Shown here: positions 1 to 9,076 of the stretch, piece by piece | Layout: each line of letters opens with the position of its first letter | Position numbering within the stretch: position 1 is the stretch's first letter | From: Bacillota bacterium | GTDB lineage: Bacteria; Bacillota; Sulfobacillia; Sulfobacillales; Sulfobacillaceae | Length of the DNA stretch: 64,000 bases | Assembly (NCBI GenBank): GCA_021784595.1 | Contig: JAJYHT010000002.1 | Location: forward strand, 1 to 64,000 | Reading direction: 5' to 3' | Translations under genes and position numbers: made by a program | The notes under the pieces: generated by a model | What the model saw: only the letters and a program-made list of their open reading frames with translations | Told to the model about the DNA's origin: nothing | Databases searched by the model: none

Positions 1-1
1 C

Positions 2-964
2 GAGCCGGTCATGGCTACTGAACTAGAGTTTTATCTATGGCGGGAAACCTATGAATCGGCCCATGACAAAGGGTATCAGAATCTAGAACGGTCCAGCAGC
101 TATTTGGAAGATTACCATTTTCTGCAAAGTACAAAATTTGAGCCCTTCTATCGGCAAGTGCGTCAACAAATGCAGGACGCGGGAATCCCTATTATTTCAG
201 CCAAAGGTGAAGCTGGGCCAGGCCAGTATGAAATCAACTGGCTTCACGGACCCGCGGTGGCCGCCGCCGACCGCCATGCGATTTTCAAGCATGGGCTAAA
301 AGAAATCGCCATCGCCAACCAATTAGCGGTTACCTTTATGGCTAAGCCGGATCAGCAATTTGCCGGCTCCAGTTGTCATGTTCATGTGAGCCTTATCGAC
401 CGCGCCACGGGAAAAAACGCCTTTGCTCCGATCCAGCACGGATCCACTGAAATGAGCCCAATCGGTCAGAGTTTTCTCGCTGGCCAATTGGCTTTGGCCC
501 AAGAATTCACCCTGCTTTACGCGCCCACGGTCAATTCCTACAAACGCTATGCATCGGCGAGTTGGGCTCCAGTCAATATTGCCTGGGCCTACGATAATCG
601 CACCTGCGGATTGCGCCTAGTGGGTGAAGGCCAGGGCCTTCACGTCGAAAATCGGCTGCCGGGAGCAGATGCCAATCCTTATCTTACCCTAGCCGGCATT
701 TTGGCTGCGGGGTTGTGGGGAATTGAGCATGGACTTCATTGCCCTCCGGAATATCACGGCAATGCGTACAACGATGCCGACTTGCCTAGGGTGCCGACGA
801 AGCTCGACTTGGCGTTAAACTTATTTGAATCCAGCCGTGCCGCTAAAGAGTCGTTGGGCGAATCGGTGGTTGCCCACTATCTGAATGCTGGCCGTGTCGA
901 ACAAAACACCTACGATGCCGTAGTGACCTCGTGGGAGAGGGAACGCTACTTTGAACGCATTTAG
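2..964 (+). CDS. Glutamine-synthetase-like ligase, 5'-truncated by window edge
   Basis: The frame is open from the first complete codon, so the N-terminal part lies outside the window. The 320 visible residues are the catalytic half of a GS fold: ELEFYLW, GPGQYEI, SSCHVHVS (where true GS has GSGMHxHxS), NSYKRY and HVENRLPGADANPYL. GS-like proteins of this type (PuuA, IpuC, GlnA3/4, AtdA1, the C-terminal half of FluG) join glutamate to amines rather than ammonia. That role here is inferred from the altered His-loop and the catabolic neighbours. It is followed after 27 bases by an SDR, an aldehyde dehydrogenase and a FluG-type amidohydrolase on the same strand, so it is probably part of one operon starting upstream. 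Two more GS-like genes lie within 11 kb. Confidence 0.85.
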   Translation, partial: EPVMATELEFYLWRETYESAHDKGYQNLERSSSYLEDYHFLQSTKFEPFYRQVRQQMQDAGIPIISAKGEAGPGQYEINWLHGPAVAAADRHAIFKHGLKEIAIANQLAVTFMAKPDQQFAGSSCHVHVSLIDRATGKNAFAPIQHGSTEMSPIGQSFLAGQLALAQEFTLLYAPTVNSYKRYASASWAPVNIAWAYDNRTCGLRLVGEGQGLHVENRLPGADANPYLTLAGILAAGLWGIEHGLHCPPEYHGNAYNDADLPRVPTKLDLALNLFESSRAAKESLGESVVAHYLNAGRVEQNTYDAVVTSWERERYFERI

Positions 965-991
965 ATTAACCTGTTGCGAGGAGATGAAGGA

Positions 992-1762
992 ATGAACCGA
1001 TTAGAAAACCAAGTAACTCTGGTCACTGGGGCCGGAAGCGGCATGGGACAAGTGGTGGCTGCCATGTTTGCCCGAGAGGGAGCCAAGGTGGTGGCGCTAG
1101 ATACAAAAGCCGACGGACTGCAAGAAACCGAGGCATTAATTAGCGCTGCAGGCGGTGAGGTCTTATCGATGGCCTGTGATGTGACGGATGAATCTGCGGT
1201 GCGAGATGCGGTGCAAGCCAGCATCAAACGGTTTGGGAAGCTGACCGTGCTGTACAACAATGCCGGCATCATGCCAGAAGCCGATCATTCGGTCATTGAT
1301 ACGGAGCCTGACGTATGGGATAAAGTGCAAGAGGTAAATTTAAAGGGTGTCTATTTGGTATGTAAGCACGGAATTCCTGCCTTAATCGACGCCGGGGGAG
1401 GCTCGGTAATCAATATTGCCTCATTTGTGGCGATAGTGGGCTGCACCGTGCCGCAAGACTCGTATACGGCTAGCAAGGGCGCCGTGCTAGCGCTTACCAA
1501 GTCATTGTCGGCCCAATTTGGTCCCAAAGGAGTCCGCTCCAATGCGATTTGCCCTGGACCGATTGAGACCCCTCTGTTGATGGAGTGGCTGTTGACCGAC
1601 CCGGCGGCCAAAGCTCTGCGTTTGGCTAGAATTCCTATGGGCCGATTTGGCAAGTCGGAAGACATTGGCCACTTGGCGATATATTTGGCGTCGCCGGAAT
1701 CTTCTTGGATGACAGGAGCGGAACTGAATATTGATGGAGGCATTACGTCCTTCTATTTCTAA
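992..1762 (+). CDS. Short-chain dehydrogenase/reductase (SDR)
   Basis: A classical SDR of about 256 residues with the NAD(P) glycine motif TGAGSGMG near residue 12, the NNAG motif, and the active-site YTASK (Tyr-x3-Lys). A C-terminal IDGG motif closes the family fold. The frame opens earlier at a TTG inside the ribosome binding site. I chose ATG 992 because GAGGAGATGAAGG sits just upstream and the protein then starts directly at the first beta strand. It probably oxidises a hydroxyl group of an intermediate with NAD. It lies between the GS-like gene and the aldehyde dehydrogenase, which fits an alcohol-to-aldehyde or amino-alcohol step, but the substrate is unknown. Confidence 0.88.
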   Translation: MNRLENQVTLVTGAGSGMGQVVAAMFAREGAKVVALDTKADGLQETEALISAAGGEVLSMACDVTDESAVRDAVQASIKRFGKLTVLYNNAGIMPEADHSVIDTEPDVWDKVQEVNLKGVYLVCKHGIPALIDAGGGSVINIASFVAIVGCTVPQDSYTASKGAVLALTKSLSAQFGPKGVRSNAICPGPIETPLLMEWLLTDPAAKALRLARIPMGRFGKSEDIGHLAIYLASPESSWMTGAELNIDGGITSFYF

Positions 1763-1782
1763 GTGTGGCGGGGGGCTAAAAA

Positions 1783-3234
1783 GTGATGGAGCAGGGGAAG
1801 CGATGGTTGGCCTGGATTGACGGCCAAGAGGTTGCGCCAGCTGAATCGAGGTTTTTTAAGGTAGAGGAGCCGGCTACCGGCACCGTGTTGGCCGAGGTAG
1901 CTCAGTGTGGGCCAAACGATGTGAAAAAGGCGATTGCAGCAGCTCGGCGATCATTTGAAGAAGGCCGTTGGTCCCAGCAATCGGCAACAGCGCGGGGCAA
2001 GGTGCTGTTGCGTTTGGCGCAGTCAATTCGCGACAATGTGGACATGCTGGCACAGTGGGAGACGCGCCAAGTAGGCAAGCCCATTCGTGATTCGCGCGAC
2101 GAAGTGCTTACCGCCGCCGATTGCTTTGAATATTATGCTGGAGCGGCCAACAAGCTATATGGACATACCATTCCCGTCTCCGCGGCAGGGTTCGACTACA
2201 CCTTGCGGGTTCCGGTCGGTGTGGTGGGATTAATTGTGCCTTGGAACTTTCCATTTTTGATCACGGCGTGGAAAGTGGCGCCCGCTCTGGCGGCTGGCAA
2301 CTCGGTGATTGTCAAGCCGGCCAGCTATACGCCATTGACAGCGTTAGTGCTGGGGCGCCTGGGAACCGAGGTGGGATTGCCAGATGGCGTGCTCAATATT
2401 GTTCCGGGACCTGGGCGGGAAACCGGTGAAGCCTTAGCCGCGGACCCCGGTGTGGACAAGGTGGCATTCACGGGTGAAACTACCACTGGAAGCCGCATTT
2501 TACAGTTGGCTGCTCCCAACATCACTCGGGTGTCCTTGGAGTTGGGGGGCAAATCCCCCACTATTGTGTTTGACGGAGTAGACTTGGACCATGTGGCATA
2601 TCTGGCCGCTCAATCAGCTTATGCCAACAGTGGGCAGGATTGTTGCGCCCGTAGCCGCATCATGGTGCAACAGAGCATCTATGAGAAATTTGTGGAGCAT
2701 TATGTGAAGCATGTGCAGCAACTGTCGATTGGCGATCCCTTGAACCCCGAAAATGCCATGGGTCCCTTAGTTTCAGCCAGCCATCGCAATCGGGTGGCCG
2801 GTTATGTGGAACGAGGCCTGGCGGAAGGAGCCGAACTGGTGCTGGACCCGCGAAGCAAAGAGGTTCCTGCTCAGGGATTTTATCTAGCTCCCGCGATTTT
2901 TGCCCAAGCGCGATCCGATATGAGCATAGTGAGGGAAGAAATTTTCGGCCCGGTGACGACAGTGCAAGCGTTTGATTCCGAGCAAGAAGCCATCACTATG
3001 GCCAATGACACCACATACGGGTTGTCCGGTTCGGTATTTACTCGTGATGTAGGTCAAGCACTAAGGGTAGCCAACCAGGTGCGGGCAGGTGTCATGAGTG
3101 TCAATACCATCCGGAGCGTTCATTTGGAAGCGCCTTTTGGAGGATTCAAGCAAAGTGGGATGGGCCGGGAGTTGGGCATGGAGGCTCTTGAAATGTACAC
3201 TGAGGTGAAAAACGTCTTTATCTCCATGGAGTAA
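1783..3234 (+). CDS. NAD(P)-dependent aldehyde dehydrogenase
   Basis: Full-length (483 residues) ALDH superfamily member: VPWNFP at about 152-157, VKPA, FTGETTTGS in the cofactor loop, general-base Glu253 in LELGGK, and the nucleophile Cys287 in GQDC. The C-terminal EEIFGPV and FGGFKQSG motifs are present. It oxidises an aldehyde to the acid and resembles the betaine/aminobutyraldehyde dehydrogenase branch. Next to GS-like ligases this is the arrangement seen in polyamine and alkylamine catabolism (PuuC-like), so a gamma-glutamyl-aminoaldehyde is a reasonable but unproven substrate. Start is GTG 1783 (ATG 1786 equally possible) behind a GGCGGGGGG stretch, 20 bases after the SDR. Confidence 0.92.
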   Translation: MMEQGKRWLAWIDGQEVAPAESRFFKVEEPATGTVLAEVAQCGPNDVKKAIAAARRSFEEGRWSQQSATARGKVLLRLAQSIRDNVDMLAQWETRQVGKPIRDSRDEVLTAADCFEYYAGAANKLYGHTIPVSAAGFDYTLRVPVGVVGLIVPWNFPFLITAWKVAPALAAGNSVIVKPASYTPLTALVLGRLGTEVGLPDGVLNIVPGPGRETGEALAADPGVDKVAFTGETTTGSRILQLAAPNITRVSLELGGKSPTIVFDGVDLDHVAYLAAQSAYANSGQDCCARSRIMVQQSIYEKFVEHYVKHVQQLSIGDPLNPENAMGPLVSASHRNRVAGYVERGLAEGAELVLDPRSKEVPAQGFYLAPAIFAQARSDMSIVREEIFGPVTTVQAFDSEQEAITMANDTTYGLSGSVFTRDVGQALRVANQVRAGVMSVNTIRSVHLEAPFGGFKQSGMGRELGMEALEMYTEVKNVFISME

Positions 3235-3438
3235 TGAGTTTTAGACTATAGTATCGGCATAATGCGCGCACCCAAGGGTCTACATTTCAGCCTTGCGTGC
3301 GCGCATTGTGAAATTACCGAACTCCGGGATTGTGGGCAAAGATGTGGCGCAATATTCCCCAGAGCCAGGAAAGTGGACAAGTCAACGCACATCAAGAAAG
3401 AGGAAAAGAAGCGTTGTAACGAAGAGAGGTCGGGAATT

Positions 3439-4551
3439 ATGAGCTGGACTGGCAAGCTACCGTTATGGGATCATCATTGTCACACCCTGGTAAATCCAGA
3501 GCGCGCCACTGATTTGGAAGGATTGGCCCGTGCTCTAACGGAAGCTAAAGGAGATTATCCATTGTTGGATATCCAACAAACGGTGACCTACCAAGAGGCG
3601 CTTTATGTGGCCGCATCCCATTTAGGAACAAAATCCGATGAACTTGCCGTGCAAAGCGCGCTGGGTTCGGTCGATTACGAGAAATATTGTCACGACTTGT
3701 TTTTCGAGGCTGGCTATCAAAAGTTGCTTATTGATACCGGATATCAACCCCAAAGCGCATGGGACATCCAGGCGTTAAGCGCGGCGCTGAAATTGGACAT
3801 TTTGCCTGTGTTACGGTTGGAAACCATGGCTGAACGCTACCTTTCCGATTGCGAGGACGTTGATGACTGGGTGCAAGCAGTTCGCAACGACTTGCAAAAA
3901 GCCAGAACTCGGGGATATGTGGGAGTCAAGTCGATTATTGCATACCGCTCTGGCTTATTTGTGCATCCGGTGGCGCCCCCGGCGGCAAAAGCGGCCTACC
4001 GCGCCATGCGGGGAGAAGGCAGGACTCGACTGTCCAATGCGGACTTGCTGAACTATCTGTTGTGGGAGGTAACCCCGACTTTGATCCAAGAGGGACTACC
4101 CATCCAGTTTCATACCGGGTATGGCGATCCTGACACTGATCTCACCCAAGGCAATCCCCTTTTGCTTCGCGGATATTTTGAGAAGTACATCAATGAAGGC
4201 TTGCGGGTGGTGTTGCTGCATACCTACCCTTTTCATCGTGAGGCAGGATATTTGGCGTCCGTTTATCCGGGGGTGTATTTTGATGTCTCTCTGGCCGTGC
4301 CGCTAGCAGCCAGCGGAGCGCCGCGCATTATCGCCGAAGCGCTTGAACTAGCCCCGGTAAGCCGTTTCTTGTTTGCATCTGATGCCCATTCCCGTCCGGA
4401 AAGCTTCTTTTTAGGCGCCCGGTTGTGGCGAGCAGGCATTGACCGGTTTCTTGATAAAGTGGTAACAGAGCATCACGTATCGCCTGCGGTGGCTCACCGA
4501 TGGGCCTCGATGATATGCTGGGAAAACTGTCAAAAGCTATATTCCCTGTAA
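3439..4551 (+). CDS. FluG-type amidohydrolase
   Basis: An amidohydrolase_2 (TIM-barrel) protein of 370 residues. Metal-ligand motifs are DHHCHT near the N terminus, QFHTGYGD, LLHTYPFH and FASDAH near the end. The sequence layout matches the amidohydrolase domain that is fused in front of a GS-like domain in fungal FluG. Here the two halves are separate genes of the same operon (GS-like part at 2-964). The frame opens 59 codons earlier without a ribosome binding site. I chose ATG 3439, which follows a GAAGAGAGGT stretch and starts just before the HxH motif. It may hydrolyse a gamma-glutamyl amide or another C-N bond; this is inference. Confidence 0.85.
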   Translation: MSWTGKLPLWDHHCHTLVNPERATDLEGLARALTEAKGDYPLLDIQQTVTYQEALYVAASHLGTKSDELAVQSALGSVDYEKYCHDLFFEAGYQKLLIDTGYQPQSAWDIQALSAALKLDILPVLRLETMAERYLSDCEDVDDWVQAVRNDLQKARTRGYVGVKSIIAYRSGLFVHPVAPPAAKAAYRAMRGEGRTRLSNADLLNYLLWEVTPTLIQEGLPIQFHTGYGDPDTDLTQGNPLLLRGYFEKYINEGLRVVLLHTYPFHREAGYLASVYPGVYFDVSLAVPLAASGAPRIIAEALELAPVSRFLFASDAHSRPESFFLGARLWRAGIDRFLDKVVTEHHVSPAVAHRWASMICWENCQKLYSL

Positions 4552-4602
4552 GAACAAGCGTTAATCGGTAGTTCGGACCATCTCACGTGATAAGTTTGGC
4601 AG

Positions 4603-4634
4603 GCATTGGCGGGAGCATAAACTCCCGCCAATGC
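4603..4634. terminator. Bidirectional terminator hairpin
   Basis: A perfect 13-bp stem (GCATTGGCGGGAG paired with CTCCCGCCAATGC) with a 6-base loop lies between two convergent genes, the amidohydrolase and the MFS carrier. Confidence 0.8.
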
Positions 4635-4639
4635 TGGCA

Positions 4640-5944
4640 TTAGTCGCGGGTTGCCGCCACTTCGGCGCTGGCAGCGCCTTGTGCCACCAGACGGGTATAG
4701 GATGGGCGGTCAATAACAAACAAGATTGCCACCAAGAATAGCAACATAAAGAAGATGGCGCTGCCAAACGCTGCGGGAAATCCCCAACGCGTGGCCAACC
4801 AGGTCAGAATGAGGGCATTAAAGGCCCCCATCACATTCAACACCCCGTTGTAAATACCATAGACCAGGCCAGAGGACTCGGGACTGGGTGCAATATCGAT
4901 GGCGTTGACGGCCCATGAACCCACCGTCAGATTCATGCAAAATTGGGCGAGACCAATAAATACGGCGGTACCGAAGGCGGAATGGGCGCTGGCCGACCAA
5001 AGTGACAAGGATACGGCAACAATCATAGCAGCCATGGGAACTCCGGCACCGATCCGTCGTGCCTTTAAGCGGTCAAAACGGCGGGTTAACGCATCGTTGA
5101 AGGGACCCGATAGAATAAATCCGACGAACCCCGCAGCAAAGCCGATACTAGACCAGGCCGCGCTTTTGATAATACCGATATGGAACGTGTAGTACATGTA
5201 GCTCGGAACCCAGGTGATAAATGTAAAGAGAATATAGCCAAAGGTTAAGAAGGTCAGCAACACGCCTATTCCTGTCCTGCTGAATACGACTCGCAGCGCT
5301 GCTCCCCAATCGCCTTTTTGCGCCGATGCGAAAGGGATGCCGATTTTTTCGCGTTCCGTCTCCGAGACCGTGGGATCTTCTTTAGGCGTGTTGCGGACCA
5401 CGGCCCACCAAATCGGCAGAAACACGATGCCTAGAATTCCAAAGGAGATGAAGGACCATTGCCACCCGAAGCGGACAACAATCCACCCAGCCAACAAGGT
5501 TCCGATGGTAGGCCCTAAATATTGACCCGATCCGGGAATGGTAAAGGCTCGAGAGCGCTCTTGCGGAGCGGCCCAGGTACGTGAGGATTTGCTATTAATG
5601 GCCCAAATGGGGGCTTCGCCAGCACCCATCAAGCCACGAATCCACAGCCAGCCCATAAAAGAACCGGAAAACGCGGTCATGATCGTAAACAGAGACCACC
5701 AGCCTAAAGATGCCACCATCCCCAATCGAATACCCAGACGGTCCGCAATGTAGCCGCCGGGAAAGTTGAACAAGGCATAGACAATCGTAAATACAAACGC
5801 GATGGTACCCATTTGTTCCAGAGAAAAGTTAAATTGGTGACGAATGGCCGGAATCGACACGGCAAAATTGACGCGATCCATGTAATTGATGAAAATAGCA
5901 ACAAACATCAAACCAAAAATCCAGTAGCGTTTATGCGTGGTCAT
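4640..5944 (-). CDS. MFS transporter, anion:cation symporter (ACS)-like
   Basis: A 434-residue protein with about 12 hydrophobic segments. The start region INYMDRVNFAVSIP is typical of the ACS group (GudP/GarP/phthalate-type carriers), and the loop after helix 2 carries GGYIADRLGIR, the major facilitator motif. It should import an organic acid or sugar acid. It begins at ATG 5944, overlapping the stop of deoC by 4 bases (ATGA), so the two are translationally coupled. The pairing with deoC suggests a deoxy-sugar or aldol-derived substrate, but the ACS family mostly carries carboxylates, so the substrate stays open. Confidence 0.88.
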   Translation of the reverse strand: MTTHKRYWIFGLMFVAIFINYMDRVNFAVSIPAIRHQFNFSLEQMGTIAFVFTIVYALFNFPGGYIADRLGIRLGMVASLGWWSLFTIMTAFSGSFMGWLWIRGLMGAGEAPIWAINSKSSRTWAAPQERSRAFTIPGSGQYLGPTIGTLLAGWIVVRFGWQWSFISFGILGIVFLPIWWAVVRNTPKEDPTVSETEREKIGIPFASAQKGDWGAALRVVFSRTGIGVLLTFLTFGYILFTFITWVPSYMYYTFHIGIIKSAAWSSIGFAAGFVGFILSGPFNDALTRRFDRLKARRIGAGVPMAAMIVAVSLSLWSASAHSAFGTAVFIGLAQFCMNLTVGSWAVNAIDIAPSPESSGLVYGIYNGVLNVMGAFNALILTWLATRWGFPAAFGSAIFFMLLFLVAILFVIDRPSYTRLVAQGAASAEVAATRD

Positions 5945-6594
5945 TGGTCCACCCCTTCCTTTACTAATGCTGGTCCAGCACTAGTGCCAATGCGATTAAT
6001 GCCGTGTTGGATAAGCTCAATAGCTTGAACGCGGGTGCGGATGCCACCCGCTGCCTTGACCCCGATATGTGGTGGGGTCATCTTGCGGATCCAGCTCATT
6101 TCTTCGATATCAGCACCTTTAGGGCCAAATCCTGTTGAATTTTTTACATAGTGAGCCTCTGCTTTAGCAATAGCATCAATGGCGAACAGGATGTGGTCGC
6201 GGGTTAGATACCCGGTTTCAATGATGACCTTGACCGGAGCCCCGCCTGCCGAACCGACCACTGCTTTGATATCTTCGGTGACGCCCGCCCAGTTGTTGTC
6301 CAACATCCAACCGATATTGGCCACCATATCAATTTCGCGTGCTCCCAGGCGCATCACATCATAGGTCTCATGCGCTTTGGCGCTAGTTGTTACCGAGCCA
6401 AAGGGAAAGGCTACGGTCGCTGCTACAGGAATCGGCGACGTGGAAAGGGCGCGAACCGCCGTCGCAACATTGGAAGAATTGACACAGTACGCTCCAAAAT
6501 GGTATTCGATGCATAACTGGGCCCCGTGTAAAATTGCCTCCGTAGTGGCATTGGGTTTCAAAATGGAATGGTCGATAGACGATGCCAGACGCAT
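5941..6594 (-). CDS. deoC: Deoxyribose-phosphate aldolase
   Basis: A 217-residue class I aldolase. SIDHSILKP opens the barrel, VKNSTGFG holds the Schiff-base lysine and GVKAAGGIRT the proton-relay lysine, both as in DeoC. It splits 2-deoxyribose-5-phosphate into glyceraldehyde-3-phosphate and acetaldehyde. ATG 6594 is preceded by GAGGGGAGACC. No other nucleoside catabolism genes are nearby, and the partner gene encodes an ACS-family carrier, so a related aldol substrate is possible. The upstream leader contains a strong hairpin and the antiterminator-like glpP gene. Confidence 0.92.
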   Translation of the reverse strand: MRLASSIDHSILKPNATTEAILHGAQLCIEYHFGAYCVNSSNVATAVRALSTSPIPVAATVAFPFGSVTTSAKAHETYDVMRLGAREIDMVANIGWMLDNNWAGVTEDIKAVVGSAGGAPVKVIIETGYLTRDHILFAIDAIAKAEAHYVKNSTGFGPKGADIEEMSWIRKMTPPHIGVKAAGGIRTRVQAIELIQHGINRIGTSAGPALVKEGVDQ

Positions 6595-6688
6595 AGTCGA
6601 GGTCTCCCCTCAAAACGATTTTTACCTACCCCGCAATATTTTGGTCAGGAGTGCGGGTTTCCCGCATACAGATTTCGTTTCACAACAA

Positions 6689-6724
6689 AGGCCCTTCCCA
6701 CAGCAACGCTGCGGGGAAGGGCCT
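6689..6724 (-). terminator. Hairpin in the glpP-deoC intergenic region
   Basis: An 11-bp stem (AGGCCCTTCCC paired with GGGAAGGGCCT) with a 14-base loop, followed on the minus strand by a T-rich TTTGTTGT. It ends glpP transcription, or it is an attenuator in the leader of deoC. Confidence 0.65.
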
Positions 6725-6806
6725 CTTTTACTCTAAGCTTCCATGATAGCCTATTCGCTATCAGTGACATTAATTCCTCTCAAAACGTCCATCTGAAGAA
6801 AAAATT

Positions 6807-7352
6807 TTATAGGGACCATAGGGCGGGTTGCCCGATCTCCACACTCGCTCCCATCTCAATGAGATGATCGCGAGTTAATAAAGACCGAACTAAACCCGCT
6901 GCGACGACGGGGATGCCTCGTTGGTTCAACTCATGACGAATGAGAGGATACACCACTGCGGGAAGGCAACATAAAACATCCGGTTTTAAACGATCAACGG
7001 CCGCCAGACTAGAATCCAGACTTTGGGTGTCGTGGATAAAGACCCGCAACACTAACCTTAGCCGTAATTGGCGAACCTGGTGGGCTAGTGTCAGGTTGCT
7101 CGTCGCTATAGCGGCGGGGGCTATCAGTGCGTTAAGTACGTCTAGTCCTTCTCGGTCCTTGGCGAGTCCAGCAATCATGTCGGGGTGAATCCAGATCGTT
7201 TTCTGTGCGTTAACCAGGGGTTGTACAAACTCTTTGATCGTTTTAAGTCCGCCACCCGCTACATGCACTAACGGCCAAGGAGACAGCACGGCGTGGTCCC
7301 TTTGCGCGATGGTCCACACTGAGGGAATAATGGGCGGCAAATCTTGAACCAC
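6807..7352 (-). CDS. glpP: GlpP-family (glycerol-3-phosphate responsive) antiterminator
   Basis: A 181-residue single-domain protein of the GlpP family, a TIM-barrel-like RNA-binding regulator. Recognisable parts are HVAGGG, WIHPDMIAGLAKD, ATSNLTLAHQV, DVLCCLP and the C-terminal GIPVVAAGLV...LLTRDHLIEMGA block. In Bacillus GlpP prevents termination in glp leaders when glycerol-3-phosphate is bound. Here there are no glp genes beside it; instead deoC and an MFS gene follow on the same strand behind a hairpin. Start is GTG 7352. It may sense a phosphorylated three- to five-carbon compound and control the deoC leader (inference). Confidence 0.82.
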   Translation of the reverse strand: MVQDLPPIIPSVWTIAQRDHAVLSPWPLVHVAGGGLKTIKEFVQPLVNAQKTIWIHPDMIAGLAKDREGLDVLNALIAPAAIATSNLTLAHQVRQLRLRLVLRVFIHDTQSLDSSLAAVDRLKPDVLCCLPAVVYPLIRHELNQRGIPVVAAGLVRSLLTRDHLIEMGASVEIGQPALWSL

Positions 7353-7547
7353 AACCCCACGCCCTTTCTTTCTCTTAATGCATTGTGAGACTCTTTAGCT
7401 GTGTGCCCTAAAAAGTGCAAGGTCCGTATTCGCCGCAAGTACCAAATGGCTTCAAAAATATTGGGCTGGTTGGCCCTGGGTAAAACATACTCCGAATTTT
7501 TCGCCTGCCGGCATAAAAAGCGAACACTTTCGTTAAACGCATGATGG

Positions 7548-8885
7548 TTAATATCGAAACCGATGATAGGCGGCGATCTCTTCTTCTGGTTTGCCGCGGT
7601 AAAAGTCGGCTTCCGACCGCTTTACAGCCAGGTAGCTTTCTGTCAACAGCGGTCCTAGGGAATCTATCAATAAGGAATCTTTGGACAGAGCTTCTAAAGC
7701 CTGATCGAGGCTGGTGGGCAGTCTGACAATGTTTTTCATGAGCCGTTCTGCTTCAGTCAATTGCCCGGGGTTGATTAACATCGGGTCACCGGGATCCAAC
7801 TGGCGATCAATCCCATCCAAACCCGCGGCTATCAAACCGCCTAACGCGAGGTAGGGATTGGCGGCTAAATCCGCCGGTTTGAATTCCACATTGATACTTT
7901 GAGAAACGTGCGTTCGCATAGGGGATGCTACGCGCAGGGGAGCTTCCCGGTTGTCAGGACCCCAGCATGCATAGCTCGAACTCCACGTGTTTGGGGTTAA
8001 CCGTTGGTACGAATTGGCGGTCGGAGTGGTCAAACCCAACAGGGCTGGCAGGTGATGCAAAATACCGGCCATAAATTGGTATCCCAGCGAGCTTAAATGG
8101 TAACGGTCCGAGTCGCTATAAAACAAGTTTTGACCGAATTCATCGGATGCACTGAAATGAATATGGCCGCCGTTGCCGGCCTGATCCAAAAAGGGCTTAG
8201 GAGCAAACGACGCCCGCACCCCATGCTTTTGTGCCAGTGCGCGGATAGTCTCGCGAATGTAGAGTTGCTGAGTGGCGGCTTCCATGGCCGGGGCATGTCG
8301 AACGGAAATCTCATGTTGCCCGGCTCCGAGTTCGGGATAATATTGTTCGAGCAGAATCCCTTGCGATTGCAATGCTTGCGCGACATCGGCCACAAAATCT
8401 TGGGATGTCAACATGCCCAGTGAAGCGAAACAGAGCGTGTTGTCCCATGGTTTTTCCTCATTGTCAATAAGGCTGAACTCGTTTTCGATGCTGGCTTGAA
8501 TGGTCAAACCGCGGGACTCAGCCTGTCGCAGCATGCGGTTTAGGAAGTCGCGGGGGCATCCGGGCCAAGGATTGCCGTCCAGGTCAACCATAGTTGTGAA
8601 TGCAGCCGCAGTGGCCGGCGCATAGGGCAATACACGAAAGGTCTGCAGGTCAGGTACGAGTCGGATCTCGCCGACCGGACCCATCTCTGGGACATCTTGC
8701 AGTTGGTCCAGGCTGTTCATGGCTTGCATGGCCACAGTTAAACCAATGCCACTGGCCAGACGCGCTGGCAGTGTAGGATAATAGGCAGATTTGCCCCGGA
8801 TGATGCCGCCGTTGTCGCAGTACAAGAAACGCACAAACTGTATTTTTTGTTGATCGACTGCGCTAATTACGTCCTCGATAGTCAT
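7548..8885 (-). CDS. Glutamine-synthetase-like ligase (second copy)
   Basis: A complete GS-fold protein of 445 residues: N-terminal beta-grasp with FVRFLYCDNGGIIRGK, then the catalytic part with SIENEFSLIDNE, ELGAGQHEIS, NGGHIHFS, NSYQRLTPNTW and NVEFKPADLAANPYL. The His-loop and the arginine region differ from ammonia-using GS (HVSQSINVEFK replaces the Arg-Glu-Arg pattern), so an amine or other nucleophile is likely. ATG 8885 follows GGGAGGATTTT. It is divergent from the third GS-like gene and heads the minus-strand group with glpP, deoC and the MFS carrier. Confidence 0.88.
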   Translation of the reverse strand: MTIEDVISAVDQQKIQFVRFLYCDNGGIIRGKSAYYPTLPARLASGIGLTVAMQAMNSLDQLQDVPEMGPVGEIRLVPDLQTFRVLPYAPATAAAFTTMVDLDGNPWPGCPRDFLNRMLRQAESRGLTIQASIENEFSLIDNEEKPWDNTLCFASLGMLTSQDFVADVAQALQSQGILLEQYYPELGAGQHEISVRHAPAMEAATQQLYIRETIRALAQKHGVRASFAPKPFLDQAGNGGHIHFSASDEFGQNLFYSDSDRYHLSSLGYQFMAGILHHLPALLGLTTPTANSYQRLTPNTWSSSYACWGPDNREAPLRVASPMRTHVSQSINVEFKPADLAANPYLALGGLIAAGLDGIDRQLDPGDPMLINPGQLTEAERLMKNIVRLPTSLDQALEALSKDSLLIDSLGPLLTESYLAVKRSEADFYRGKPEEEIAAYHRFRY

Positions 8886-9031
8886 AAAATCCTCCCGTGT
8901 GTGGTGTCGAGTGCCAGCAATCTATGAGACATTCGGGACATAATTAGAATCTCCTGCTCTTGTCAAAAAAATTTGCTATTCGGTCGACGATTAAAAGGGA
9001 AATGGCCATTGTCTCTCGAATGATCATTAAT

Positions 9032-9045
9032 GGAATCTCAATTTC
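9032..9045. promoter_or_regulatory. Possible IclR-type half-site pair
   Basis: GGAATCTCAATTTC lies in the region between the two divergent GS-like genes and resembles the core of the palindrome found in front of the IclR gene at 13921-13942 (GGAATTGAAATTC). Weak evidence based on one similarity. Confidence 0.2.
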
Positions 9046-9076
9046 ATTTGTGGTAATCCGACAAGGAGTGAAGCGT

